Part shown: positions 49,492-58,637 of the stretch, one piece after another
Layout of the letters: every line of letters starts with the position of its first letter
Numbering within the stretch: position 1 is the stretch's first letter
NCBI RefSeq assembly: GCF_023156245.1
Contig: NZ_JAKZAH010000011.1
Span: 1 to 64,000, forward strand
Direction of reading: 5' to 3'
Length of the DNA stretch: 64,000 bases
Source of the DNA: Marinobacter bryozoorum
Lineage (GTDB): Bacteria; Pseudomonadota; Gammaproteobacteria; Pseudomonadales; Oleiphilaceae
Notes under the pieces: generated by a model
Told to the model about the DNA's origin: nothing
Seen by the model: only the letters and a program-made list of their open reading frames with translations
The model's database searches: none
Translations under genes and position numbers: made by a program

Positions 49492-51236
49492 CCGTTTTCA
49501 CTGAACTGCATCTGGTGAAGCTGGGCGTAGGCGCCGCCGGCGTCCAGCAATTGCCGGTGATTACCGTCTTCCATAATACGGCCGGACTCCATCACCAGGA
49601 TACGGTCGGCCTTTTCAATGGTGGACAGGCGATGGGCGATTACCAGCGTCGTACGGCCTTTCATTACCACCTCCAGGGCATCCTGGATATGACGCTCGGA
49701 TTCGGTGTCCAGGGCCGAGGTGGCTTCGTCGAGAATCAGGATGGGGGCATCCTTCAACAAGGCCCTTGCAATCGCAAGGCGCTGACGCTGGCCGCCAGAC
49801 AACATGACGCCGTTATCACCCACCATGGTATCCAGCCCTTCGGGCATCCGCTCGATAAACTCCATGGCATGGGCCTTGCGGGCCGCCTCGATGATCTCTT
49901 CCCTGGAACGGTCCCGCAAAGAACCATAGGCGATATTCGCCGCAATGCTATCGTTGAACAGCACTACATTCTGGGTAACCAGCGCGATCTGCGACCGCAG
50001 CGAACTCAGGGTGAAGTCGGTAACCGGGTGCCCGTCAATCCGGATCTCACCCTGGTAATATTCGTAGAATCGTGGCAACAAACTGACCATGGTGGACTTG
50101 CCACTGCCGGAACGGCCTACCAGCGCCACACTCTGCCCCGCCGGGATGTCCAGGTTGATGTGGTGGAGTACATCATCCAGGTTGTCCTGGTAACGGAAGC
50201 AGACGTCGTCAAAACGAATGTCCCCCTGCACCCTTGCCGGCGCGTACTGGCCATCATCCCGCTCCGGTTCTTCATCCAGGGTGCCAAACACATCATGGGC
50301 AGCGGCGACACCTTTCTGGATCTTGCTGTGAACGGAGGTAACCTGGCGGATGGGCTTTGCCATGGTGGCCGCAGCGGTGATGAAGGCTACCAGCTGACCG
50401 GTGGTCATGGTGCCGCGTATTTCCGGAGCCAGCATGACCCAGACCAGGGCCGCAATCGCAACGGCAACCAGCACCTGAACCACCGGTGTGGCGATGGCCT
50501 GGGTAGAGGCCATTTTAAGGCCCTGCCTCATGGTGCGGTCGGCTACTTCTCCGAAGCGCTCCCGCTCATACTCCTCGCCACCAAAGGTCCGCACAACCCG
50601 GTAGCCCGTGATGGATTCCGACGACACATGGGTCACATCCCCCATTGAGCTCTGTATACGCCGGCTGATTTTCCGGAAACGCTTGCTGGCATAACTCACC
50701 ACCAGGCCGATCAACGGGCCTATGGCCACGAACACCAGGGTCAGCTTCCAGTTGGTGTAGACCATGAAAGCCAGCAACCCGACAATGGTCAGGCCTTCCC
50801 GCAGAAGGATGGTTACCGCGTTGGTTGCAGCGTCAGCCACCTGCTCGACGTTGAAAGTCAGCTTCGATACCAGGCGGCCGGAGGCATTATTGTCAAAGTA
50901 CCGGGACGGCAACCCCAGCATCCGGTTGAATACCTGCTTGCGCAGGGCATTTACCACGTGGCGGCCGACATAGGCAATAAAGTATTGGCCCATGAAGGTG
51001 CCTACGCCGCGAAACGCGAAAACACCCACGATCAAAACCGTGAGCATCAGGCGATTCTGTGCACTGGGATTCTCAATGGCCTCGATGACGTATTCCATTG
51101 CCGCCGCCATCCCGGTAGAGGCAGCGGCGTAGATAATATTGCCGACCACCGCCAGGGAAAACGCGATCCAGAAAGGTTTAACGTACTTGAGCAAACGCCC
51201 GTAGGTCTGCCAGTTGGAAGCTTCAGCTTGGTTCAT
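49488..51236 (-). CDS. msbA: Lipid A export ABC transporter MsbA
   Basis: A 582-residue half-transporter with six membrane helices (about 20-320) fused to an ABC domain. Walker A is GRSGSGKSTM, the signature is LSGGQRQR and Walker B is ILILDEATSALD. It flips core-lipid A across the inner membrane. It lies between exbD and lpxK on one strand. Confidence 0.97.
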   Translation of the reverse strand: MNQAEASNWQTYGRLLKYVKPFWIAFSLAVVGNIIYAAASTGMAAAMEYVIEAIENPSAQNRLMLTVLIVGVFAFRGVGTFMGQYFIAYVGRHVVNALRKQVFNRMLGLPSRYFDNNASGRLVSKLTFNVEQVADAATNAVTILLREGLTIVGLLAFMVYTNWKLTLVFVAIGPLIGLVVSYASKRFRKISRRIQSSMGDVTHVSSESITGYRVVRTFGGEEYERERFGEVADRTMRQGLKMASTQAIATPVVQVLVAVAIAALVWVMLAPEIRGTMTTGQLVAFITAAATMAKPIRQVTSVHSKIQKGVAAAHDVFGTLDEEPERDDGQYAPARVQGDIRFDDVCFRYQDNLDDVLHHINLDIPAGQSVALVGRSGSGKSTMVSLLPRFYEYYQGEIRIDGHPVTDFTLSSLRSQIALVTQNVVLFNDSIAANIAYGSLRDRSREEIIEAARKAHAMEFIERMPEGLDTMVGDNGVMLSGGQRQRLAIARALLKDAPILILDEATSALDTESERHIQDALEVVMKGRTTLVIAHRLSTIEKADRILVMESGRIMEDGNHRQLLDAGGAYAQLHQMQFSENG

Positions 51237-51299
51237 TGCCCCGCCAGGTGGTTGTCGGAATTGAGGAGTCCCTGCCTGGAGCCGGTCAGGGACGCCCTG

Positions 51300-51719
51300 T
51301 CACTCATCCGATGTGGGATCTGTGGTGAAACTGATTCGGGTAAACCCCAGCTTGCCGGCAACGTCCATGGCCCTGATGACAAACTCGTGCGCTGTCCGCG
51401 CATCCGCCGTAATCACGAACGGCAGGGTGTTACTCTCGCCGGCAACGTCCCTTATTGCCTGCTCGAGGGTGCCCCGACGATTATTGATCAGTGTGCGGCC
51501 ATTCACAATGTAATGTCCGTCTGCGTTTACTACCAACTCCACCTGCTCAACCTCTGTGGTTACCGGTTCACCGTCCGCTTCCGGTAACTGGATATTGAGG
51601 TGGGTATCGTCCGGCAGGGTTGTTGATACCATCAGGAAGATAAGCAGCAGGAACACCACATCGATCAGGGGGGTGAGGTCCACGCCCACTTCGCGGCTTC
51701 GCTGGCGTTGGAATTTCAC
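51300..51719 (-). CDS. ExbD/TolR-family protein
   Basis: A 139-residue protein with one membrane helix (about 14-34) carrying the conserved Asp in DLTPLIDVVFLLLIFLMV and a small periplasmic domain. It is the partner of the ExbB-like protein just upstream (5 bp gap). The pair forms a proton-driven energiser; in this operon position it may power envelope transport rather than TonB. The start is GTG. Confidence 0.93.
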   Translation of the reverse strand: MKFQRQRSREVGVDLTPLIDVVFLLLIFLMVSTTLPDDTHLNIQLPEADGEPVTTEVEQVELVVNADGHYIVNGRTLINNRRGTLEQAIRDVAGESNTLPFVITADARTAHEFVIRAMDVAGKLGFTRISFTTDPTSDE

Positions 51720-51724
51720 GGCCG

Positions 51725-52351
51725 TCAGGCTCCCTCAACATCGATTTCACGGTCACCGACCACCACTTCCACTAGGCGAATGGCTTCCTGCTCCATGCCG
51801 ACAACCAGCGCCTCAATGCGGCGGATCAGGTAGCGGTGTGCGATAAGCGCCGGAATTGCGACGGTCAGACCCGCTGCCGTGGTCACCAGGGCTTCGGAAA
51901 TACCCCCTGAAAGTGTGGCAATATTGGCGGCGCCCGCACCCTGCATCCTGGAGAAGACCTTGATCATACCGATGACGGTGCCCAGCAGGCCGAGCAAGGG
52001 AGTGATGGTGGCGATGGTACCAAGCGGGTTCAGGAATCGCTCAAGGTCATGGATAACCTGGGCAGCTTCCTGCTCGATACTTTCCTTCATCACATCACGG
52101 CCATGCTTGGCATTGGTCAGGCCACTGGCCAGTACCCGGCCGGTGGGAGACGAGGATTGAAGTACCTTGAGCTTGCGGTTGTTGAGCTCGTCGGCCTTGA
52201 TCCAGCGCCAGAGTTCAGCCATCACATCCGGCGGTGAAACGCGGGACGGGCGGAGTGTCCAGAGACGCTCCAGGACAATGGCCAGCGCCAGAATGGAGCA
52301 CAACACAATGGGCACCATCACGATGCCACCCGCTTTTAAAAGCTCAAACAC
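51725..52351 (-). CDS. ExbB/TolQ-family proton channel protein
   Basis: A 208-residue protein with three hydrophobic segments (about 8-28, 110-132 and 150-175) and the MotA/TolQ/ExbB motifs TPLLGLLGTVIGMI and GISEALVTTAAGLTVAIPA. GTG 52351 has GGGGAG 7 nt upstream. It heads the operon that continues through exbD, msbA, lpxK, kdsB and murB, and is distinct from tolQ at 23769. Confidence 0.94.
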   Translation of the reverse strand: MFELLKAGGIVMVPIVLCSILALAIVLERLWTLRPSRVSPPDVMAELWRWIKADELNNRKLKVLQSSSPTGRVLASGLTNAKHGRDVMKESIEQEAAQVIHDLERFLNPLGTIATITPLLGLLGTVIGMIKVFSRMQGAGAANIATLSGGISEALVTTAAGLTVAIPALIAHRYLIRRIEALVVGMEQEAIRLVEVVVGDREIDVEGA

Positions 52352-52439
52352 GCACAGTCTCCCCTGATCTGTTACAAGCGGCGCTACTTTAGCATAGCCA
52401 CGAAATCAGACCACATCCGAAAACGGCGTATGGGAAGGA

Positions 52440-54785
52440 TTACTCACTACCGGCTTTTGAAAGCGGTTCTGGTGGCCGAATCCAGAAGGGAGCGTCCTGC
52501 CGCCACTGCATAGTACTCACCCCCTCCGGCGTCAGCGCAAGTCGTATGGCCCCCGAGGTTGCTGTATTCAGAAGCTCACTGCCCTCAACCTGGTAACGGG
52601 CCACCACGTCACCATGGGGGTGGCCGTAACGGTGGCGATAGCCGGCGGTAAAGATAACCCGTTCCGGCGACAGAGACCGGACAAAGCCGGGACTCGATGA
52701 GGTCTTGCTGCCATGGTGAGGGGCCACCAGGGTTAGCTCACCCTCCCGGTGAACCAGTGCCGGAAAGTCCTCCAGCAGGTATTGCTCAACCTTGCGGGAA
52801 ATATCCCCGGGCAGAAGCAACTGGTGCTCCAGGAATGTCAGAACCACAACACAGGACTGGTCATTGGAGTCGTTGCCAGCCAATTCTTCCTGTGCCTGCC
52901 AGAACCCCACGGTCACCTGCCCTACCTGCAATGGCTTGTGGTTGCGGCAAGCCGTTGCGACCTGGCCCATCCTCCCCGGCAGGCGGGAAGGCTCACCGGC
53001 GACGATGCGGCGCGGCTGGTACTTTTCCATAAACGCCGACAGCCCACCAGCGTGGTCCTGGTCACCGTGGCTTATCACTAAGGTGTCAATTGAGCTGATG
53101 CCGACGCGGTCCAGGGACGGAATCAGCACCTCCGACACGGCGCTGTATCCCGAGCCGGACTCCGGGCCGGTATCATAAAGCAGGGTTTGGCCTTCATGCC
53201 GCACCAGCACTGAAAGTCCCTGGCCCACATCCCATATCCAGACCTCGGGTGTCGACTGCCAGCCCGGCCTGGCACCAGCGGCATTGACCAGCAAGATCAG
53301 CACGGCCATTGCCAGGTTGGCGAGGCGTAGACGGTTACAGGGCCACCAAAGGGCCAGCAAAACCAGAACCGAAAACGTAAAGGCAAGCCAGGCCGGCAAT
53401 CGCCCGGCGGGCATATCCAGTTGCGCCAACTCGACCAGCATCCACCACAGGGCGCCCAGCACGTAATCCAGCAGCAACAGGATCGGCTCCGGCACAACAC
53501 CGCCGGATACCAGCATGATGGCGCCAACAACCAGCAACAGGGGCATCACCAGGAAGGAAAGCCAGGGGATCGCAAGGATGTTCGCCACCAATCCAGCCCA
53601 GGCGGCACTCTGGTCAAGCATCGACAGCACGGGCCAAAGGCCGGCAAATACCGCAGCCTGGGCCAGGACCAGCGATTTCAGTGGGCCTGGCCTTCCATGC
53701 AACCGGCTGAACACAAGTACCAGCACTGCAACGGCGCCGAACGACAACCAGAAGCCCTGGTCCAGCGGCCCGAATGGATCCGCCAGCAACACCAGGCCCA
53801 GGGCCGCCAGCCAACCCTGCCAGGCACCTGCAATGCGGCCACCCAGCAAAAGCCATCCTGCAATGGCGACCATCACCAGGGCCCGTCGGGTCGGCACGGT
53901 GAACCCGGCCAGGAGGGCATAGCCCAGAGCCGCCAGGGTAACCACCAGCCAGGTCCTGAAACGTTGCTGCCGGGCGGTCATTTGTGGCTGCGGTAGCCGG
54001 CCGGAGAGCCAGCGCAACAGCAAGCCGGCGATGCCTGCTACCAGCCCGAGATGGAGCCCCGAAATAGCCACCAGGTGAATGGTACCGGTGGCCTCCAGCA
54101 CGCTCCAGTGGCTGTTATCTAGCTGCCCCCGGTAGCCCAGCAACAAAGAAAGCGCCAGCGCCTTGTGCTCTGTACCCTCAAGGGCAGCATTGGCTGCGGC
54201 AACGAGCGCCTGGCGCCAGCGATGATAACGACAGACAGGCCCACATGCGCCTGCGGGGTTTGCTTCCAGCGCGCGGACGGAGCCAGTGGCGCCGTAGCCC
54301 TTGCGGAATAACCAGGTCTCATAGCGAAAGCCGCCCGGGTTAACGGCGCCATGGGGGCGTTTCAGGATAACAGTAGTGGTCAACGGGCTCGGCAGTGCCA
54401 GCGTCGCACCATCGCCATACCAGGCCAGGCGCAGGCGGCCAGGGACACCCGGGGGGCGTTCACCGTCGACACAGAGGCTGAAGCGAACACTGCCCCAGGC
54501 TCCGGGTGCCGGCGCTGAACAAAGAAAACCTGATACCGTGAGGGGCCTGCCTTCCAGGGACGGATCGAGCCGGTCAGCAAGTCGCCATTGCGCAAACAGG
54601 GCTGCCCACACCAGCCCGGCCAGCACACTGAATACCAGCAGCCTTGGCCCGGGCACCAGCCACCTGCGGCTTACGGTAATCACTACCAGCACCAGGCCGG
54701 CGGATACCAGTGCCCATAGTGGCGTGAAAAGCCCCGAGTAAAGTATGATGACGCCGCAGGCAAAGGCGGCGATCCCTGTTCCCAT
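52440..54785 (-). CDS. comEC: ComEC/Rec2-family DNA-uptake channel
   Basis: A 781-residue membrane protein. N-terminal helices and a DUF4131 region (about 1-190) precede the Competence domain of many helices (about 210-490). A C-terminal metallo-beta-lactamase-like domain (about 520-770) contains VISHGDQDHAGGL and VAPHHGSKTSSSPGF. It carries incoming single-stranded DNA across the inner membrane in natural transformation. The gene is full length. Confidence 0.95.
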   Translation of the reverse strand: MGTGIAAFACGVIILYSGLFTPLWALVSAGLVLVVITVSRRWLVPGPRLLVFSVLAGLVWAALFAQWRLADRLDPSLEGRPLTVSGFLCSAPAPGAWGSVRFSLCVDGERPPGVPGRLRLAWYGDGATLALPSPLTTTVILKRPHGAVNPGGFRYETWLFRKGYGATGSVRALEANPAGACGPVCRYHRWRQALVAAANAALEGTEHKALALSLLLGYRGQLDNSHWSVLEATGTIHLVAISGLHLGLVAGIAGLLLRWLSGRLPQPQMTARQQRFRTWLVVTLAALGYALLAGFTVPTRRALVMVAIAGWLLLGGRIAGAWQGWLAALGLVLLADPFGPLDQGFWLSFGAVAVLVLVFSRLHGRPGPLKSLVLAQAAVFAGLWPVLSMLDQSAAWAGLVANILAIPWLSFLVMPLLLVVGAIMLVSGGVVPEPILLLLDYVLGALWWMLVELAQLDMPAGRLPAWLAFTFSVLVLLALWWPCNRLRLANLAMAVLILLVNAAGARPGWQSTPEVWIWDVGQGLSVLVRHEGQTLLYDTGPESGSGYSAVSEVLIPSLDRVGISSIDTLVISHGDQDHAGGLSAFMEKYQPRRIVAGEPSRLPGRMGQVATACRNHKPLQVGQVTVGFWQAQEELAGNDSNDQSCVVVLTFLEHQLLLPGDISRKVEQYLLEDFPALVHREGELTLVAPHHGSKTSSSPGFVRSLSPERVIFTAGYRHRYGHPHGDVVARYQVEGSELLNTATSGAIRLALTPEGVSTMQWRQDAPFWIRPPEPLSKAGSE

Positions 54786-54905
54786 CAGTCGGACCGTCCC
54801 TATCCAGACAAGGTGCTTTCCTGCGCCTTGTGTGTCCAGTCAAGCAGGCACGCGGGCCCGGGTCACAGTTCCCGGACAGCCTCGGCAAACAGGCTTTTCT
54901 TCGAT

Positions 54906-55424
54906 ATGCCGAAGAAGTTCATGAAACGCTATATCCCGTCACCGGAGAAAGTGCGCTCTATCGAGTCGCTGCGCTTTCTCGGGGATATTGTCCATGAGCC
55001 CAACCTGTGGCATATCAACCGCCACAGTGTCGCACGTGCCTTCCTGGTCGGAGTTTTCCTGGCATTCATTCCGATGCCGTTCCAGATGCTGGCGGCGGCC
55101 TTCGGAGCGGTCATGCTCAACGCCAACCTGCCGCTATCCGTCGCCCTGGTATGGATCAGCAATCCGCTCACCATGCCACCGATCTTCTACTTCAATTACA
55201 AACTTGGCGCGATGCTGCTCAACAAACCGGTGATTACCTTCGAGTTCCAGCTGTCCTGGCACTGGCTCAGTGAGCGTATCGTGGAAATCGGCATCCCGCT
55301 TTACATCGGATCTGTCGCTGTCGCCACTGTGTCAGGGTGCGTCAGCTACCTGGTCATCCAGTACCTGTGGCGGCGCAAGGTTCGCAAGGACTGGCGGGAG
55401 CGTCGCCAGGAACCTGTGCGCTAG
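54906..55424 (+). CDS. DUF2062 membrane protein
   Basis: A 172-residue protein with three hydrophobic segments (about 42-62, 68-85 and 130-155) and the DUF2062 core HSVARAFLVGVFLAFIPMPFQ (here about 39-59) and NPLTMPPIF. Function is unknown. ATG 54906 gives the family-like N-terminus MPKKFMKRY; the ribosome site is weak. It is divergent from comEC and converges on lolD, the same neighbourhood as in Pseudomonas. Confidence 0.88.
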   Translation: MPKKFMKRYIPSPEKVRSIESLRFLGDIVHEPNLWHINRHSVARAFLVGVFLAFIPMPFQMLAAAFGAVMLNANLPLSVALVWISNPLTMPPIFYFNYKLGAMLLNKPVITFEFQLSWHWLSERIVEIGIPLYIGSVAVATVSGCVSYLVIQYLWRRKVRKDWRERRQEPVR

Positions 55425-55457
55425 GAGTCTGCGCGGCAGAAAGTCCCGCAGACTCCT
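55423..55457. terminator. Hairpin between convergent DUF2062 gene and lolD
   Basis: AGGAGTCTGCG (55423-55433) and CGCAGACTCCT (55447-55457) form a perfect 11-bp stem with a 13-nt loop. It starts inside the DUF2062 stop codon and lacks a T-run. Confidence 0.6.
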
Positions 55458-55464
55458 GGTATCC

Positions 55465-56169
55465 CTAGTGTCCCTGGACCGGAACAGGGTGGAGCCTGCC
55501 CTGCTCCAGCTTCAGCACTCGTCCCAGGCTCCTGGCCATGCCCATATCATGGGTCACCACCACGAAGGCAATACCGAGCCGGTCCCGCAGTCCCTCGATT
55601 AACCGCTGAACACTCTCGCCGGTCTGTTCGTCCAGGTTGCCGGTGGGCTCATCCATCAGCACACATTCCGGTTCGTTCACCAGCGCCCGGGCAATGGCTA
55701 CCCGCTGACGCTCGCCACCCGATAGCTCACCGGGCTTGTGATCCAGGCGCTCGGCCAGTCCCACCTGGGCCAGCATGGCATCGGCCTTCTGGCCAGCCTT
55801 CTGTACCGACATCCCGCCGAGGGTGCACGCCAGCATAACGTTCTCCCGGGCCGAGAATTCCGGCAGCAGGTGGTGGAACTGGTAAACAAACCCCAGATGC
55901 TGGTTACGGAACCGGGCCCGGCGGGCCTCGCCCATCCGGTGGATCTGCTCACGGCAGATGCTGATATCCCCGGTGGATGGCCTATCCAGGCCGCCCAGAA
56001 GATTCAGCAGGGTCGTCTTGCCAGCGCCACTGCTGCCAACGATAGCGACGGTTTCCCCGGCACTCACGGTCAGGGAGATATCGGAAAATATGGTCAGTGT
56101 GACCGGCCCCTCTTTGTAGGTGCGGGTCAGGTTGTGGCACTCGATCACCGGGGGTTTGCCGGCTTCCAT
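55465..56169 (-). CDS. lolD: Lipoprotein-releasing ABC transporter ATPase LolD
   Basis: A 234-residue ATPase with Walker A GSSGAGKTTL, the lolD-specific YQFHHLLPEF stretch, signature LSGGERQR and Walker B CVLMDEPTGNLD. It powers extraction of lipoproteins from the inner membrane. I chose ATG 56169 because AAGGA lies 7 nt upstream; ATG 56187, overlapping the lolC stop, is the alternative. Confidence 0.97.
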   Translation of the reverse strand: MEAGKPPVIECHNLTRTYKEGPVTLTIFSDISLTVSAGETVAIVGSSGAGKTTLLNLLGGLDRPSTGDISICREQIHRMGEARRARFRNQHLGFVYQFHHLLPEFSARENVMLACTLGGMSVQKAGQKADAMLAQVGLAERLDHKPGELSGGERQRVAIARALVNEPECVLMDEPTGNLDEQTGESVQRLIEGLRDRLGIAFVVVTHDMGMARSLGRVLKLEQGRLHPVPVQGH

Positions 56170-56179
56170 GACATGGTCC

Positions 56180-57421
56180 TTATTCATAGCGCAGGGCCTC
56201 CGCCGGATCGACCCGGGATGCCCGCCAGGCCGGGTAGATCGTCGCAAGCAGGCTCATGGCGAGGCCGGCACTGCTGATAATCGCCACATCCGGCCACTGC
56301 AGATCAGACGGCAGGTAACTGATGAAATAGACATCGGCGTTGAGGAACTGGTGATTGAGCAGGTTCTCCAGTCCGCTGATCAGGTCGCTGATATACAGCG
56401 CACCGAGAATGCCAAGCCCGGTACCCACCAGGGTCCCGAACACCCCGATAATCGCGCCCTGGATCATGAAAATGCGCATGATACGTCCCGGGGTTGCCCC
56501 CATGGTGCGCAGAATGGCGATATCACCGGTTTTGTCCGTAACCACCATCACCAGCGTAGAAACAATGTTGAACGCCGCTACCGCGACAATAAACATCAGC
56601 AGCAGGCCAATAATCGTCTTCTCCATCTGTATCGCACTGAACAGGCTGCCGTGGGTTCGCGTCCAGTCAGAGATATAATACCGGCCGCCAAGACTGAGGG
56701 CGGCTTCCTCCACCACCGCCGGTGCAGCAAACAGGTCATCCACCAGCAGGCGGACACCTTCTGCCAGGCCGCCGGTTCGCATCAGCTTACCGGCATCATC
56801 CATGTGGATCAGTGTGTAGTTGCCATCCAGCTCGGCGCCGGTACTGAAGATACCCGCGACCGTAAAGCGCTTCAGCCTTGGCATCACACCAGCAGGGCTG
56901 ACAGACGCTTCCGGCAGCACCACCGTCAGTTTGTCCCCCACCTGTAAACGGAGGCTCGCCGCCAGCGGCTGGCCAACGATGATACCGAAATCCCCGGATT
57001 GAAGGCTGCCCAGGCTACCCTCGATCATCTGACTGGCGATAATGGAGACGGTATCCTCCTGCTCAGGAATGATTCCCTTGATCAGCACTCCACGAACATT
57101 ACCACCACCGGTCACCATACCCTGCCCCTCGATAAAGGGGGCGGCGGCCAGTACCCGGGGGTGCTCGGCAACCTTCTGGTCAATGGATTCCCAGTCGGCG
57201 AGGTAGGGGTCGCCCTTGACGACCGCGTGGGGCACCATGCCCAGCACTTTTTCCTTGAGCTCCCGGTCAAACCCGTTCATGACCGAGAGCACAATGATAA
57301 GCACGGCAACCCCCAGCATGAGGCCGATCATCGAGGTCAGGGAAATAAAAGAGATGAAATGGTTTCGTCGCTTGGCTGCGGTGTATCGCAGGCCGATATA
57401 GAACGAGAGGGGTCGGAACAT
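56180..57421 (-). CDS. lolC: Lipoprotein-releasing transporter membrane subunit (LolC/LolE/LolF)
   Basis: A 413-residue protein with one N-terminal helix (about 25-48), a large periplasmic domain (50-270) and three C-terminal helices (about 275-400). The motif MGATPGRIMRIFMIQG is characteristic. The periplasmic part has a Pro-rich segment (PEASVSPAGVMPR) like the LolA-binding hook of LolC. Only one LolC/E gene accompanies lolD here, so it may act as a LolF-type homodimer unless lolE is elsewhere. Confidence 0.92.
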   Translation of the reverse strand: MFRPLSFYIGLRYTAAKRRNHFISFISLTSMIGLMLGVAVLIIVLSVMNGFDRELKEKVLGMVPHAVVKGDPYLADWESIDQKVAEHPRVLAAAPFIEGQGMVTGGGNVRGVLIKGIIPEQEDTVSIIASQMIEGSLGSLQSGDFGIIVGQPLAASLRLQVGDKLTVVLPEASVSPAGVMPRLKRFTVAGIFSTGAELDGNYTLIHMDDAGKLMRTGGLAEGVRLLVDDLFAAPAVVEEAALSLGGRYYISDWTRTHGSLFSAIQMEKTIIGLLLMFIVAVAAFNIVSTLVMVVTDKTGDIAILRTMGATPGRIMRIFMIQGAIIGVFGTLVGTGLGILGALYISDLISGLENLLNHQFLNADVYFISYLPSDLQWPDVAIISSAGLAMSLLATIYPAWRASRVDPAEALRYE

Positions 57422-57605
57422 ACAGGTCGCCTGTCACTACCGGAAGTCGAATCGGATGCTCCCGACTGCCTTGCCACCGGGAAGCTGCTAAACTGTTCAA
57501 AAAACGGCTATTCTGCCGGAAACCCTGCTCCGGATCGAGGCTGGCAAGGCGCCAGGTTTGCCCGGCACGGCAGCCCTTACAACAAATACCCGCTGTGGAG
57601 CCCTG

Positions 57606-58196
57606 ATGAACCCGGACCCGCAAAACCCAGACCGGCGCGATTTCTTTCGTATCCAGGACCGGATCGGCCTGGAGTACCACCCGCTGGCGGCAGAGGGCCA
57701 TGGCTCGACAAATCCTTTCCAGGAAGACCACCTGGACGGGCTGAAGTCAGAACTGAAACGCCTGGACCTGGAGTTTCGCAATCAGCTTCCGCTGCTGGCA
57801 GAGCGTGACCGGTTAACGGCAGCCCTGCTCAAGTCCCTGAACGGCAAGGTCGATACGCTCGCGCGCATTATGGCCTTTGAGCAAAATCCGTTGCAACCGG
57901 AACACTGGCGTAATGTGACCCTCAGTGAAGGCGGCGTAAGCTTTCTGGCACCCCGTGGTGAGCTCGCTGTCGGCACGCCACTTGCCTTGAGGCTGACCCT
58001 GCCACCGGAACTCTACCGTCCACAGGCCCGGGCCGAAGTGGTCGAGGTTTCCCCCGCCACAGCCAGCGAAGATGCGCATCTGGAGGAAATTCATACCACC
58101 TTCACGGACATATCCGACGCCGACCGCCAGCAGATTGCGAAACACGTCATGCGGTGGCAGATTCGCCAGAGACAGGGCGATGCCCGGCCGCAATAA
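57606..58196 (+). CDS. Atypical PilZ-domain protein
   Basis: A 196-residue protein. The c-di-GMP-binding R-x3-R motif is at the very N-terminus (RRDFFR, residues 10-15), and the second motif is TLSEGG (105-110). About 90 mostly helical residues (40-95, with heptad-like spacing) separate them instead of the usual 20-30. This layout recalls helical-insert PilZ proteins that oligomerise. The canonical Asp/Asn of the second motif is shifted or replaced. ATG 57606 has GGAG 5 nt upstream. Confidence 0.75.
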   Translation: MNPDPQNPDRRDFFRIQDRIGLEYHPLAAEGHGSTNPFQEDHLDGLKSELKRLDLEFRNQLPLLAERDRLTAALLKSLNGKVDTLARIMAFEQNPLQPEHWRNVTLSEGGVSFLAPRGELAVGTPLALRLTLPPELYRPQARAEVVEVSPATASEDAHLEEIHTTFTDISDADRQQIAKHVMRWQIRQRQGDARPQ

Positions 58197-58234
58197 TGGG
58201 CCCGGAAATTACAGAAGTTTCAGGAGAGCTGACC

Positions 58235-58540
58235 ATGAACAAACTGATATCCACGGCCTTTGCTGCGAGCCTGGTGCTTGCCGCCATGGGCGCGGTTCTG
58301 TCCTTGCCCGCCCAGGCCGAGCAGATCAAGGTGCCAGTAATGTCCCAGGGAGACCGGGGCACCCTGGCCCTGCCCCAGACCGGCCAGTCCCGCGAAGGCG
58401 TCAGGCAGCGGTTCGGCGACCCGGTCAGCACATCCGGACCAGTGGGCGACCCGCCCATTTCCCAGTGGCACTACGACGATTTCGTGGTGTATTTCGAATA
58501 CAGCCACGTAATTCACGCCGTCGCACGACACAATCACTGA
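58235..58540 (+). CDS. Small secreted protein of unknown function
   Basis: A 101-residue protein with a clear signal peptide (about 1-28, ending AQAEQ). The mature part has a pattern GQSREGVRQRFGDP, then PPISQWHYDDFVVYFE, distantly like the BamE/SmpA-type fold, but without a lipobox. ATG 58235 has AGGAG 8 nt upstream. It lies 38 bp after the PilZ gene and may share its transcript. I do not recognise the family. Confidence 0.7.
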   Translation: MNKLISTAFAASLVLAAMGAVLSLPAQAEQIKVPVMSQGDRGTLALPQTGQSREGVRQRFGDPVSTSGPVGDPPISQWHYDDFVVYFEYSHVIHAVARHNH

Positions 58541-58637
58541 GCCGGGGCTGTGACGGGCCTGCTTCAAACCGGTAGAATGCAGCCCTTCCCCGCGGTAACT
58601 GCCGGCTGGCGGTTCCTGCCCCTGAACCACTGACAGG

